From Daucus carota subsp. sativus (Eukaryota; Streptophyta; Magnoliopsida; Apiales; Apiaceae): a stretch of 64,000 nt of DNA. This document shows positions 13,038 to 25,200 of the stretch, in pieces. Each line of letters starts with the position of its first letter. The stretch's first letter is position 1. The stretch spans positions 39,333,598 to 39,397,597 of the forward strand of contig NC_030385.2 of the NCBI RefSeq assembly GCF_001625215.2. Reading direction: 5' to 3'. Under the pieces are notes generated by a model. It had not been told where the DNA came from and ran no database searches. It saw only the letters and a program-made list of their open reading frames with translations. A program made the translations under genes and the position numbers.

Positions 13038-13694
13038 GGGAAACTGTTTTCTGGCCTAAATCAGGCAATGCGCATAATGACTGACCAGAAACAAGACACA
13101 GTAGGTAATGGATCCGTGTCCTGCTTGAGTTCTTAATATGATGGACGGAGAAAATAGCAAATATAGCTATATGCCTATATCACATAAGACTAAGACCTTG
13201 CTCTAAAAAGTTCTGAAACTAGTTTGCCATAAAGATTTGATCCATCCTTGCTCTATATTTCTTTGTTTTTTTTTTTTTATCTTTTCTCATTTCATAGTGT
13301 CTAGTGATGTATTTTTAATTAACATTTTCTCTCATTGGTGTTCTTGAATTCAGAAGTCAGAACTTCATAAATATTAGCACACAAGTTATAGTTGCAGCCC
13401 TCAGGAACGTTGTTTCATTCTTTATTTTACATCAAATTTTCACAGTTAATGGTTATAAAATGCATCTAGATTGGTGCATGTGTTGATAACTGACTAAGGA
13501 TGGAATTTTGAATCTGATACATAATTTTGCCATCATAAAGTAGACCTCAAAGTTCCTGACTTGTGTAGTTCTCTTGGTGTCACTGTGAGATGCCTACTGG
13601 GAACCAAAAATGTTTGTCAACAGTTTGAGGTACATTTCTTAGATATTGTGAATTAGCTAGACTTCGAAACTTGCTGGTAAAATTGGCAACAAAA
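13038..13694. other. 3' flank of the ALP1-like gene
   Basis: AT-rich downstream sequence holding the presumed 3' UTR and polyadenylation region. I see no further exon, RNA gene or repeat of note apart from a T-run at 13,267-13,278. Confidence 0.5.
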
Positions 13695-13834
13695 GATGTT
13701 CCATTGATTGGAGGAAGAGTAGGCAAAGGAAGGTTTGTGATATTAGAACTTAGAAGAGTCATTTGATGTTCCATTGATCGGAGGAAGAGTAGGCAAAGGA
13801 AGGTTTGTGATATTAGAACTTAGAAGAGTCATTT
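13695..13834. repeat. 70 bp tandem duplication (2 copies)
   Basis: Units 13695-13764 and 13765-13834 start GATGTTCCATTGAT and end AGAAGAGTCATTT. By eye they differ at one base (GATTGG versus GATCGG). The second unit ends right at the Mutator-like element that starts at 13841. The near identity shows the duplication is recent. Confidence 0.93.
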
Positions 13835-13840
13835 TCATAT

Positions 13841-15381
13841 GAGGTAATTGCATATCGCACCCCCTAATTATCGTTCAAAAACGATAGAGTACTGATACTT
13901 TAAGAAACTCAACTCGCACCCCTTATCTTTACTTATCAAAACCGATATGCACCCCCTGCTGTTAACTTCCGTTAACTCAGTGCACTCCGTTAAGTCAGTA
14001 TATATATAAATTACAATTCGGACCCCCTAACTTACGTTCAAAAACGATATTATATCCATATTTTTGAAAACTCGAATCGCACCATCTATTTTTACATCTC
14101 AGAAACGATACGCACCCCCTCCGTTAAATTCCGCTACCTTCCGTTAAAATTCTCCCCCGTCTCAATTTACATGTCCCTTTTGCTTTTTGAGGAGTTAAAT
14201 TGACTAAATTTTTACCAACTATTTGAAAATATGTATTTATTATTTTAGAAAATAGAAATTCACATATTAAAATAGACTAGATACCTCTATTAAAACAGGC
14301 AAGAAAGTATATTTTATTATGTAACTTTCTATACCCTAAAATAATAAATAAATATTTTTTTAATAATTGATCAGAAATTAGTCAATTTGACAAGGGACAT
14401 GTAGATTGAGACGGATGAGTATTTTAACGGAAGGTAACGGAATTCAACGGAGGAGGTGCGTATCGTTGTAAAGATAGGTGGTGAGATTTGGGTTTCCAAA
14501 AGTACAGTTATAATATCGTTTTTGAACGTAAGTTAGGTATAATGTGCTTTTTATATAAGCCTTTTGTCGTTTAATCAAAAAGTAAATCTAGCCTATTTTA
14601 ATAGAGGTAAATAGTAGGGGGTCCGAATTGCAATTACCTCTATTATTTGTGAAATTCGGACCCTCTATTATTTGCGAAAACAAATAGACTAGATTTACTT
14701 TTTGATGATATTTTTTTTAAATTTTTGTTTAATTAAGTTATCCCCAAGTCAAAATGATTTTACATATTGAATGATTTTAAATTTTTAGTGACATGTGTAT
14801 TAGGTACTTAAAATATACACTATTTTAAATATAAAAAATAAATATCATGTGATATTTATTATAAATAATACATAAATTTATCTATTGATTAAAATATATA
14901 AATTTAATTATTTTGTTTGGAAAAATTGATCAAAAAAATTAAAAAAAATATCATCAAAAATTAAATCTAGTCTATTTTAATATGTAACTTTCTATTTTCT
15001 AAAATAATAAATACATATTTTCAAATAGTTGGTAAAAAATTAGTCAATTTAACTCCTCAAAAAGCAAAAGGGACATGTAAATTGAGACGGAGGAGAATTT
15101 TAACGAAGGTAGCGGAATTTAACAGAGGGGGTGCGTATCGTTCCTGAGATGTAAAAATAGGTGGTGCGATTCGAGTTTTCAAAAATATGGATACCATATC
15201 ATTTTTGAACGTAAGTTAGGGGATCTGAATTGCAATTATATATATATACTGACTTAACGGAGTGCACTGAGTTAACGGAAGTTAACGACAGGAGGTGCAT
15301 CTCGGTTTTGAGAAGTAAATAAAGTATCGGTACTCTATCGTTTTTGAACGATAATTAGGGGGTGCAATATGCAATTACCTC
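13841..15381. mobile_element. Non-autonomous Mutator-like element, about 1.54 kb, long inverted repeats
   Basis: The ends are GAGGTAATTGCATAT and ATATGCAATTACCTC. The inverted repeat extends for hundreds of bases: the left CGCACCCCCTAATTATCG and ACTTCCGTTAACTCAGTGCA have complements near 15,255-15,360. Flanks TTTTCATAT (13832-13840) and TTTTCATAA (15382-15390) match at 8 of 9 bases, as for the 9 bp Mutator duplication. There is no transposase or captured gene. The arms contain a second inverted pair around GACATGTAAATTGAGACGG (left about 14,151; right about 15,066-15,095; extra copy about 14,388-14,420). This suggests a Stowaway-like element carried inside the arm and copied with it. Confidence 0.8.
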
Positions 15382-15390
15382 TTTTCATAA

Positions 15391-16542
15391 CGGAGAACTC
15401 CAGCTACTGTAGAGTTGTCCAACGTTCCTTGGCCAAATGGCCAGTAAAATATGGTCAATCCTCTAAAAAGTTATCAGAAGGAAGCAACCTCTTTTTATTT
15501 ACTATATAAATTCACCCATCTGAAAAGTTATTAGAAGGAAATAACTTTTTTTTATTTATGATATAAACTCACCCAAAAATTCACATTGATAAAATAATTT
15601 TTTATGTAGTGTTTGGTTGAGGATTGAAATGTAATAACTAAAAATAAATCTTTCACATTATCTTTTGTATCATTGATTTTATTTTATATTTAGTAATTTA
15701 TATCATAGTAGAAATTTGAATCTCGATGAAGTTTGTCTCGACAAAGTTTCAGGATGGATTTAGCGTAAAATTTTCATCAGGATAGATTGTGTGTGAAAGA
15801 AATCAGAGATATACAAGAGTTGACGAAACCGATCCCATTTTTGTCGACCCTAATAATTTAAATTCAAACCTAAATATATTGGATTAAAATATTTTGATAC
15901 GATTGTAATGAGTTAGGTGAGTTTCGACTTTTTTTAACCCGGCATGATTGAAAAATAATATATTTTAATAAATTTTTATGTTTATGTACTCATTACATTT
16001 ATTATAGTCAATATCTAATTATTGCACAAATTGATCCCTTTTGTTTAGACTAGCGATTTGTTAAACAAAATATATTTTAAAATTATGAGCCAAATTTTAA
16101 AATACATATTTAAATTAGAATTATAGTTTTATAAAATATAAAAAATTATATGTATTATGTATATATTTACAATGATGTAATATGAAACTGTTTTATGAAG
16201 TGCTACCTATATATTTATATATACTAAAAACCCACTATTATAATTATAGAAATAATTTATGAATATTCTTGTTTCAATAATAACATGATAATGTTAAAAT
16301 AAAAAAAGAGAGAAAGATATTGAAGAGAATGAACCGATAAATAATCTTGATATTGATTCTTTATCATGATATTGTATTTTTTTATTACTTCAACCGTACA
16401 AATTAAATTAACGCAAATAATAATTTCAAAAAAAAGAAATTAACGCAAATAATATAAGCTTTTCATTAATAAATTTAATCTAGCAAAAATAAAACCAATA
16501 TGTAAATTAAGAGGAAAAAAATGTAAATTTCTAGCGAGGAGC
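15391..16542. other. AT-rich intergenic region upstream of RPS15a
   Basis: Mostly low-complexity AT. 15,465-15,590 has a short imperfect duplication (AAAAGTTATCAGAAGGAA and AAAAGTTATTAGAAGGAA). No gene is seen. The last few hundred bases presumably include the RPS15a promoter. Confidence 0.5.
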
Positions 16543-16549
16543 TATATAA
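16543..16549 (+). promoter_or_regulatory. TATA box of RPS15a
   Basis: TATATAA in GAGCTATATAAGGC is followed about 25 bp later by a pyrimidine-rich start region (CTCTCTTTGTCTCTCCGC), which suits transcription beginning near 16,570. Confidence 0.7.
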
Positions 16550-16579
16550 GGCTCTCTTTGTCTCTCCGCAACAAAGGCG

Positions 16580-16587
16580 AAACCCTA
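16580..16587 (+). promoter_or_regulatory. Telo-box (AAACCCTA) in the RPS15a leader
   Basis: AAACCCTA lies just downstream of the predicted start site, in the 5' leader exon. Telo-boxes near the start are a known signature of plant ribosomal-protein genes and link them to growth-dependent coordinate expression. The leader exon appears to end at 16639 (TTTCAG|GTACAT). The leader intron runs to 17885 (CTGCAG|CTTGAA), 14 bases before the ATG. Confidence 0.7.
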
Positions 16588-17238
16588 GAATCTTCATCTC
16601 TCGCTTCTCCGCCTCCTCTGCGCCCATTTCTTGTTTCAGGTACATTCAGCCTTGATCTTATATCTTTATCACTCACACACAATCTTGTTTGTATATATGA
16701 TCTGATTAAAAGCTTAGCTGTAAATAGCTGTTGAATATGCAATCACTGCCTTGCTTGTATAGTTGTATGTATAGCTTTCATACTTCCTTCAATTAAACGC
16801 AATGAATCTCGTTTGATGTGTATATCTTTTGATTTTTTGTTTTGTTATGATTGTTTGTCGATGAATGCACTGTTTGTTTCGAGTGATTTTTGTTAGTTTT
16901 TCGGTGATTTTATGTTTTGGGTTCGAAATTGAGACGAATTAGACTTAAAATTATTAAATTGATGTAGCATTGTAGCTAGTTGTGTTAGTTTACTTAAATC
17001 AAGATTTCAAATTAAACAAGGTTTAGTTGCTTTCTTCGTGTTTAGAAGGTAGTTGTGTGCTATATGACTATATCATTCGGTATTTTGTTTTGGAAATGTG
17101 TGCCTGACTGCCTGTTTGTTGGTTATGATTTTGAGTACTCTATACGGTCTATCAATCTATATTATTTTGAGAAATATGGATGTTGTAAGTAATTAGAGGA
17201 TCGGAACTCAAATGCCTACTGCCTACCTGTTTGACTAG

Positions 17239-17420
17239 TCTCTTAAAATTTTTATTGAGTATTTAGACTCAACTGGATCTTTAGTATGATAAGTGTAATT
17301 TTGTGATATGTATAACTTTATGTGCCGTGTCTCTTAAAATTTTTATTGAGTATTTAGACTCAACTGGATCTTTAGTATGATAAGTGTAATTTTGTGATAT
17401 GTATAACTTTATGTGCCGTG
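17239..17420. repeat. 91 bp tandem duplication in the RPS15a leader intron
   Basis: Units 17239-17329 and 17330-17420 begin TCTCTTAAAATTTTTATTG and end TTATGTGCCGTG. They appear identical by eye. A partial third match (TCTTTATGTG) follows. The repeat lies inside the 1.25 kb leader intron and changes no coding sequence. Confidence 0.93.
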
Positions 17421-17890
17421 TCTTTATGTGTTGCCACATTTTATTGTAATGTAAGTTATTGTGATTTGGATGTGTGCCAGCCATACATAAATATGAACAC
17501 TGGCATACAAGTTTCACATTGGTTTTTGAGGAAAAAATGTCTTATAAAAGTTATATATGTTAAGATGTATGATTATGTAATTTATGAAGCCACAGGAGAC
17601 ACAATTAGAGCGTTCATCATGTTATATATTATATATTATTATGTTACCCGTGCAGCCTCTGCTGTTGTTCTTTTTCAATGCTTAGTACTTTATAAGCACA
17701 ATTTGCACATAAACAGATCGAGTTCTGATGTTTCCTTGAATATCTACTGTTTGTATCTTTATTTAATTCAACAAATAGAGCTGCAATTTGGCATATTTTT
17801 TGTTCTGTTTCTCCCTGTACTTTTATGGAAGTGCAAACTTTTCCCCCTCCCATTAATTTAATGTTATGGTGTTTATCTGCTGCAGCTTGA

Positions 17891-18564
<674 letters not shown>

Positions 18565-20030
18565 ACGAAGGATTTGAGGGATCGTTTTGGATAACTGGCT
18601 TAGTGCTTGATTCCAATTTTCTTGTACCCTTTGCATCCTATGTAGTGGTTTTTCCAAAGAAAGCTTATTTTGTCTGTCTGAATTTTAAGATATTCTTTTG
18701 TGTTGGTTTTGGAATTTTATCCTATGTGGTAGAGATTTTAAGGTTATTTGCTAAATCCCTGGGTTATGACTTGATTCATCAACTGATTTTACATTTAGAA
18801 ATTGACTTTTGATGCTGGAAATGTGATAATCTGCTTGCTTCCATTTTGTTGCACAGTAGTGTAACTGTGTAACCTGGTGCTATGAACATACTTCTCTCAT
18901 ATGATAATAGTGCTTTATGATGTGCAACCACTTCCAAGTTTATTCAAACAATAAATAGTGTGCTTGAGAATGTTTTCAAAGCCATTGATGCTGGTTTGCC
19001 AATTGCAAAAATGTCTATGACTTCCAATAATCTATTTGTGGTGGTTGCTGTTGGCGCCCCATTTGTATGACAAAAGTTACCATGTGTTAGTGGGATTCAT
19101 TTTATCAAATTTAACACAAGAAATCCAGGATATTTTAGTTCAACTCTTGTTTATTACTCATTTATAAGATATATATGTTTAATTAGTCAGATAGCAGAAA
19201 AATACCATAAAAATAAGGAGGATGTACAAAGTATGGCATTGTTTTGCGGAATAATTGAATAGCATTGCCATGTATCATGGTTCTAAAAATCCCGATTTGG
19301 CAGATTGATCTTGTGAAGATGCTTGTCAGATTCGATCTAAAAAATCTAACTGAAGTAAATTAGACCAATGTATTAATTATTATTATAATATTACAATATA
19401 TCTGTTTTTTTTAATCCGATTAATTTTGTTGATTAATCTTCGATCATCCGATTAATCCTTAATTAACACATCTACCGGTTAATCCGATTTTTGTAGAACA
19501 GCCTCCGATTTTTGCAGAACTGCCTGCGACATGAGATGAAAATGAACAACTTTCCTTTGCTGAATATGAGTGTTGTAGGGGAATTAAAGACATGGTCACA
19601 TTGTTACTGTAAATTGTTAAAAAGCGGACCTCACAGAATCGCATTCAATAATAAAAGTGCAAAAACAGGTATATTGAAGTGTAGGCGTTAAGCATGATCT
19701 TGAACTGAAAAGAACTTCCAAGGCTGATATCGTTTTTTTCAGGCCAAGTGATGGCGGTGTTGTTTATTGAAACTAAAATAGGTCATCAGACGAATTAATG
19801 ATCCATGAGTTGAAGAAAAGTCTTTATCCATCTAGTTAATCTTTATAATATTATGCTCGTAAACCGGTGACACACAGACACTTGATTATAACGCTGAACA
19901 TGAATCAGTACCAAGTGTGTTTACTTCCTAAATGGAAATTAATCAAGTTTACAGTAAAAGAAACACAAAAATACGGACAAGTGATAGAAAAACGCTCAGA
20001 GAATAGGTTGTAGCCAGATGAGTAGTTAGT
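18565..20030. other. 3' flank of RPS15a and intergenic region
   Basis: Presumed 3' UTR, then AT-rich sequence. 19,285-19,500 carries repeated GATTAATC/ATCCGATTAA motifs (for example near 19,416, 19,447 and 19,479), probably a fragment of an old non-autonomous transposon whose ends I could not define. No gene is seen. Confidence 0.5.
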
Positions 20031-20097
20031 TATATAAAGCGTATAAGAAAGATAACAAGATACATAGCGCTAATAAGATATATAATCTCAGCTGAAG

Positions 20098-20616
20098 ATG
20101 CCTGAGTTAGAAACTCGTCATTGCATTGCCAAAGGATATGTAGTTGCCCAATTGAAGAGTCAGTCCCCTGACTTCAATGGCCATCAGAACATTTCACCGT
20201 CTCTTCTTCACTCTCACAGTCTCCCCATCTTCTTCTTCATCACCTTTGTCGCTGAGTACGATGTCAATTTCCATCGTTTCAATTGCCAAACAAGTTTCCG
20301 GATAGATTTATTGACGACGATGATGTTGTTGCCTAAAGAGAATGAGCTGGTTGTAAAATTTTATAACTATAAAGGCATGGGGGGTTTGATAGTGGAGAGG
20401 GGATCTTCTAAGCATATGCTTAAAGCATGCCCATCATCTTTTGTTATTTTATACATGCTTAGACATATTTACTTTATCAATTTTGGTAGCACTAATGTTT
20501 CTGTTCAAAACACTCAAATAGATGCTTATTTGGTCACCTTCCAGAACTTAGTTAAACATAATTTTGTTTGTGCAAGTTACAAGAGAATAGTAACGGACTT
20601 TGAGACTTGTAGATGA
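20098..20616 (+). CDS. Doubtful 172-residue open frame, function unknown
   Basis: An ATG frame of 172 codons starts 67 bp after a TATATAAA (20031-20038). I recognise no domain and the composition is not convincing. Overlapping it in another frame, 20177-20305, a 42-residue frame begins MAIRTFHRLFFTLTV and is rich in Ser and Thr with no acidic residue. That resembles an organelle transit peptide, so the segment could instead be a leftover first exon of a lost organelle-protein gene. A chance frame is about as likely. Transcript evidence would decide. Confidence 0.2.
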   Translation: MPELETRHCIAKGYVVAQLKSQSPDFNGHQNISPSLLHSHSLPIFFFITFVAEYDVNFHRFNCQTSFRIDLLTTMMLLPKENELVVKFYNYKGMGGLIVERGSSKHMLKACPSSFVILYMLRHIYFINFGSTNVSVQNTQIDAYLVTFQNLVKHNFVCASYKRIVTDFETCR

Positions 20617-20869
20617 TGACTATAACAACATAATTGTCAAATATACTCCTACTGTTGTGATTTATGGAGAACGTTTTTAGTGTGAGAACACGTGAGAACA
20701 ATTGTTTTGCACTTTATGAATGTATGGTTTTCCAAATTCATAATATGCAGGACAACTATTATTTATTATTCTCACCTGTACACACGACCCTGTAGATTTA
20801 TAAATTCACTAGAAAAATTTCTCTCCTGTGTTTATGTGCGTCTAAGTCATAGTTCACAATTGTCTAACT

Positions 20870-22680
20870 AGTGTTCAAGTTTTTGTCTCTGCTTCTCTGA
20901 GACATCAGGAACTGGATTTGCAATATTGAACACTGCTTCTGACAATGTGAAGAAGAGACTGTAGAAAACAAGGCTGACTGGGATGAAAGCAAAAGGGTAT
21001 TGTTATGTCAATTCTGATTTTGAGAAATGGATACTTGTCGTTGCAGATTTTCTCAGCCACAATATACACTTGACGGAAGATTACTGGGAAGAACACAAAA
21101 GGGATACTACTGAAAGTGATGACACAACGCTTGCCTCAACTAATTTATTACAATAATTGTAAATTGTAATCACCAGACGCCTGAAGTGAATTTTACAAAA
21201 CGAATCTATGGCTAATCACAGATGGATACTGAGAACACCTCAGCATCTGGAAAAATTGCAGAACCTCAATTTTCACATCAGCACCACTCTCGGTGCTTCT
21301 AATGCAACAACATTGGCCTGATATTTCCTCCATGTAACTTTGCAAACATTCTCTATCAAGCAGATCGGATGCAGCCATACTAGTACATCACCAGCAAGCA
21401 CCAACTATGTAAGCACCTAGTTAGCAGTAAAACTTGCGTGTTCCCTCACAGGGATTTGTGGATGAATTCCCACGATTAGACACCAAGAGATGGTATGCCC
21501 AGGGAGTTACATATCTCAGATGCCCATTTCACCAGCACGTCCTGTAAATAAGTGACAATAATTCCTACGATGCTAGTCGTGCTTGCTGCCTACAATATCA
21601 GAGACCAACTGGCCGACTTATAGCATTTTATGTTGAATCAATTGTCTGCTAGCTGTCTGATGCTTTTTTCAAACACAGGAACAACTTCTTCATATAAAAA
21701 CAAAGGTTAAGGTGGGTACATGAGGACCTTACCGAATACTGCATGCTCTGAGGTCTTGCTATATTGCATCCAGCATGGAAACTACAACCATCATCCAAGG
21801 ACTTGAAAAACAGAGCGTAGACAGAGACTTATGCCTTGATACAGATATCGGTAAATTTCTCAGCAACTTACCCTAAGACCTTATAGATACATCCTGCTAT
21901 TTCTGCAACTTTTCTTTACACATGCTCTAGCTTCTTCACTTAATCCAACGACTAATCAAATTCAATTGCACTGACATAAATTTATAAATCTGAAGATTAT
22001 ATTAATTAAATTTAGTTGAATTTCAGGATCCACATCACAATCGTTTACAATCCCAAGATCGCTCTGAGTCTGCTAGCTTCTATCTTAGTAATGAACTAAT
22101 AAGAATAACAGAATATAATTTCTTTGTTAAAGTCTCAGGCATCTTATCTGAACAGCAATCTACATACATCACAACTCTTCTACTCAATTGTTACATATAG
22201 TCCTGAATAAAAAATTCAATTGCAAAAACATACAGTTGAAGGGATCAGATTGCACACTTGATCCCCAGACCCCAAGTATCAGAATCTATTGAATGGTCCT
22301 ATATCTCTGGTAACTAGACAAGTGTGAGTGATTCAATGCTTCCAATAAGTAGAGACATTGAAGTAAGTATTAAAAACTGTTTGTGAGCATGCTAATATCA
22401 CAAGACTTAAAACACAACTACTTTAATGTATCAATCATATCAAGAACCTACTATCAAAAAAAAAAAAAATCATATCAAGAACCACACAACAGCACAAAAA
22501 GAAAATAAAGATCAAGACAAGAACAATACCAGATCAATTACTGCCGCAACATTAATCCACTAAAACCGAAAATCCAACAAGATCATATCAAGATTTACAA
22601 AATTGAACTATCCCATTAGCCATAGATCTACATGTTCTATATATACACCAATCAATCATAAAATCATCTACTCTCGAAAA
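20870..22680. repeat. Diverged duplicated block downstream of zinc-finger gene A
   Basis: Several stretches match, in the same order and orientation, the block downstream of gene B (25730-28720). Examples are GACATCAGGAACTGGATT (20901) with GACATCCTGAACTGGATT (about 25,748), GATGCAGCCATA with TATAAGCACCTAG-type sequence (about 21,370-21,420 and 26,847-26,900), GGTACATGAGGACCTT with GGATACATCAGGACCTT, and TTGCACTGACATAAA. They are separated by indels and look long diverged. No intact gene is seen in either copy, so they may be gene relics or ordinary flanking DNA copied with the zinc-finger gene. Confidence 0.65.
22449..22468. mobile_element. Possible retroposed stub: 7 bp plus poly(A), 15 bp target duplication
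   Basis: The 20 bp TACTATC plus 13 A is flanked by exact 15 bp direct repeats ATCATATCAAGAACC at 22434-22448 and 22469-22483. A poly(A) tract next to long direct repeats is the hallmark of target-primed reverse transcription. The insert may be an extremely 5'-truncated LINE or SINE copy. Replication slippage is the alternative. Confidence 0.5.
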
Positions 22681-22688
22681 ATAATTAG

Positions 22689-23189
22689 TTAGAACCCGAA
22701 AATCTTCAATTCATTCGCCTCCGGACTCAAATTCAAATCAAGCCCCAAAACCCTCTTACCATAACAATCACTACTAACCATCTTCATCTTCAAATCAAGA
22801 TCATAATGCCCATCACTACTAGTCACAGAACTAGCATTATTATTATTATTACAACTCTCATTAGTCCCAAGAATCTTGGCTGCGCGATGCTTCCTCATAT
22901 GACCCCCCAAAGCCTGCCCTGTCCAAAACTCCGCACTACACACACTGCACCTGTGGGGCTTCGGCAACTGCTTCTCCGCCTCCGTGTCGCCGCCGCCGAG
23001 TTTCGGCCGCTTGTGACTCGCCGTGTGGCCCCCTAGGGCTTGAAAAGACGCGAAGCTACGTTGACATGTCTTGCACGTGAAGATTTGAGCCGCTTGAGAT
23101 GACTTGCTTTCTGCTCTGTTCGAGATCATGGCGCAGTTGGCCATGGCGAATCTCTCCACGTTGTCTGTGTTGTAGAATCTCTTCATCAT
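22689..23189 (-). CDS. C2H2 zinc-finger EAR repressor, copy A (C1-2i, ZAT-like)
   Basis: An intronless 166-residue gene. N-terminal NVERFAMANCAMI resembles the L-box region of ZAT-type repressors. Finger 1 has Cys39, Cys42, His55 and His59 with FQALGGH. Finger 2 has Cys81, Cys84, His97 and His101 with GQALGGH. Both carry the plant QALGGH signature intact. The C-terminus LGLDLNLSPEANELKIFGF contains an LxLxL EAR motif (150-154), which recruits TOPLESS-type corepressors. The family acts as nuclear repressors in stress responses. The start at 23189 (or Met2 at 23186) is preferred although the frame is open to 23360. A TATA box at 23301-23310 lies inside that extension, so the upstream ATG is unlikely to be transcribed. 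A run of five Asn sits after finger 2. It is the most diverged member of the cluster, and its direct target is unknown. Confidence 0.92.
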   Translation of the reverse strand: MMKRFYNTDNVERFAMANCAMISNRAESKSSQAAQIFTCKTCQRSFASFQALGGHTASHKRPKLGGGDTEAEKQLPKPHRCSVCSAEFWTGQALGGHMRKHRAAKILGTNESCNNNNNASSVTSSDGHYDLDLKMKMVSSDCYGKRVLGLDLNLSPEANELKIFGF

Positions 23190-23300
23190 TCTTGCCCTAA
23201 TTACTGTTTCTCTCTGTATTATCGGAACAAGTAATCGACTTATAAGTGTGTGTGTGTTTTGTAAGAGCGAAACAAGTTGGGAGTGCGAGTATGTGTGGGT

Positions 23301-23310
23301 ATATATAGGT
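23301..23310 (-). promoter_or_regulatory. TATA box of zinc-finger gene A
   Basis: On the minus strand this reads CTATATATAC, about 112 bp before the preferred ATG. It would put the start site near 23,270 and give a leader of about 80 nt. Confidence 0.6.
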
Positions 23311-23359
23311 GTGTGCCGTGTGGTTGTGTAGAAGATACCGACTGCGCGTAGACTACACA

Positions 23360-25200
23360 AGGAAAGGATTTCTATCGTTTTTCTTGATTACCAAGTAACA
23401 TCTCTGCGGGTATATATAGATGTTTTTTTTTATAAGCCTTTTTTTTTTTTTTTGATAAGCCTATATATAGATGTTTATATATACAATTTTTTTTAATAAT
23501 CCAAACAAAAGAGAAGATTTTGTAAAATCCAAATAAAACTGGGTCCTGTAATTTGACTATGTTTTTTTTTTTATATTTATTTTAGACCAGATAAAAGGAG
23601 ATTTTATAAATAAAATATGATTTTCATAAAATTTTATAAATTTATTTTTTACTTGCTAGTTTCTATTCTAATTGAAATATAACCAAATTATCATTATTTT
23701 TTAAAAGAAAATTTATTGTAAAAATTTTGATTTGTAACATCATAATCTTACAGAGATTTTAATTATGTTTATAAGCATATTATATAAACGTGAACTTATA
23801 TGAATTGTTAAATTAAACATATATTTACAGAAAATATCCGTGCACGGGGTTATAAGTTATTATAATAAATATAATTGAACTGATATTATATATGTGATAT
23901 TATATATGTATTATTATACTGTTCTCTCCCATCTGTAAAAAATTGCTATATAGTTTTTATGATTGAATTTCCCCAATTTAAAAATTTGTTAGTGAATAAT
24001 AATTATTCATGGAAAATATATATTCTGTTTTATAATATCATTTTCAATTGTAAAAGTCAAAAGAGGAGCTACAACCATATTGATCAAAATGATCGACTAA
24101 AATAACATAAAATATTAATTATTTAAAATTTATCACATCAATAAAAATTATGTGTATAATATTTAATTATGCTTTAAAGATAATAAATTTATCTCAAATT
24201 ATTTTGAATTGAATATGCTATTCCGTACATCCTATGTGTAAACAGTGTTTGCATGTATTTTAAGGTAATGATAAATATAAAATATAATTTTATTAATTAT
24301 TTTTAAAATTTTTATTTTATGTATAAATAAAGATTTTTATCGTTTTAACTTGATCACCAAGTAACCTCCTTTGCTGTTTATTTTACTAATAATCTCCTCG
24401 GATATATTTCAATAAATACCAATATTAGGAAAAATAATTACCAAGTAGCTAGAACAAAGATAATTTGAATTTTTTTGATGTACCACATAAAAGATACGGA
24501 TTCAATGTATTTTTCGATAAATTGTCAAAAGTGCTAATAATAAAGATGTTTATATATACTAATTTTTTATTATTATAAACAAGAAAGAAGAATTTGTGAA
24601 AATCAAAATAAGCTGAGTTTTGTAATTAAAATATAATTTTATATTTTTATATTCTAAATCAAAATTGAATATATTACCCTCTCCATCTCATCTGTTAACA
24701 GTGCTTGTATTTTAAGGTAATGGTATTAACATTGCTTGCATGTATTTTTAAGGTATTGATAAATGTTAATTTTTTTTAAAAATTAAATAAGAGTTCTTAA
24801 ATTTGTGCAAACCCCTTTGTCAAATATTGAGCTAGTAGAATATTCCTCGGTCCCCTTAATTGTGTACTATGTAAATATATTTATATAATTTATTTTTAAT
24901 TTTTTTTTTCTGAATAAAAGTTTAAATGAATTTTCTTTTTCTAAATAGAATATTTTTTTGTCCAGCAGTAAAAACTTATATATAGAAAATGGAGTGCTCT
25001 GAAAGCTAGAAAGGATGGAACATTGATCCCGAACATGCAGCTCAAAGGCTTCTTTGTTATCCATAGAATGCATATAGCAACTAACCAACCACAAGGCAAC
25101 ATTAATCAGTCCAATTGCAATAAATTTTATAGCTTTTGTAATACTAATTGAAAAAAATTTGGACACAATTGCAACATTTTTTTTTTATAAAAATAAAAGG
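23360..25200. repeat. Upstream region of gene A with internal degenerate duplication
   Basis: The sequence near 23,365-23,560 (TTTCTATCGTTTTTCTTGAT, ACCAAGTAAC, AGATGTTTATATATAC) recurs at about 24,325-24,620 (TTTTTATCGTTTTAACTTGA, ACCAAGTAACC, AGATGTTTATATATACTA). CATGTATTTTAAGGTA-type segments recur at about 24,250, 24,705 and 24,738. This suggests an old partial tandem duplication. The remainder is AT-rich with no gene recognised. Confidence 0.55.

Noticed and set aside
23190-23360. N-terminal extension of zinc-finger gene A (57 extra residues in frame)
   Set aside because: A TATA box at 23301-23310 lies within it, and the extension has no similarity to family N-termini, so the upstream ATG is probably not transcribed.
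24867-25166. 99-codon minus-strand frame
   Set aside because: It lies in AT-rich DNA, has hydrophobic low-information translation and no recognisable motif.
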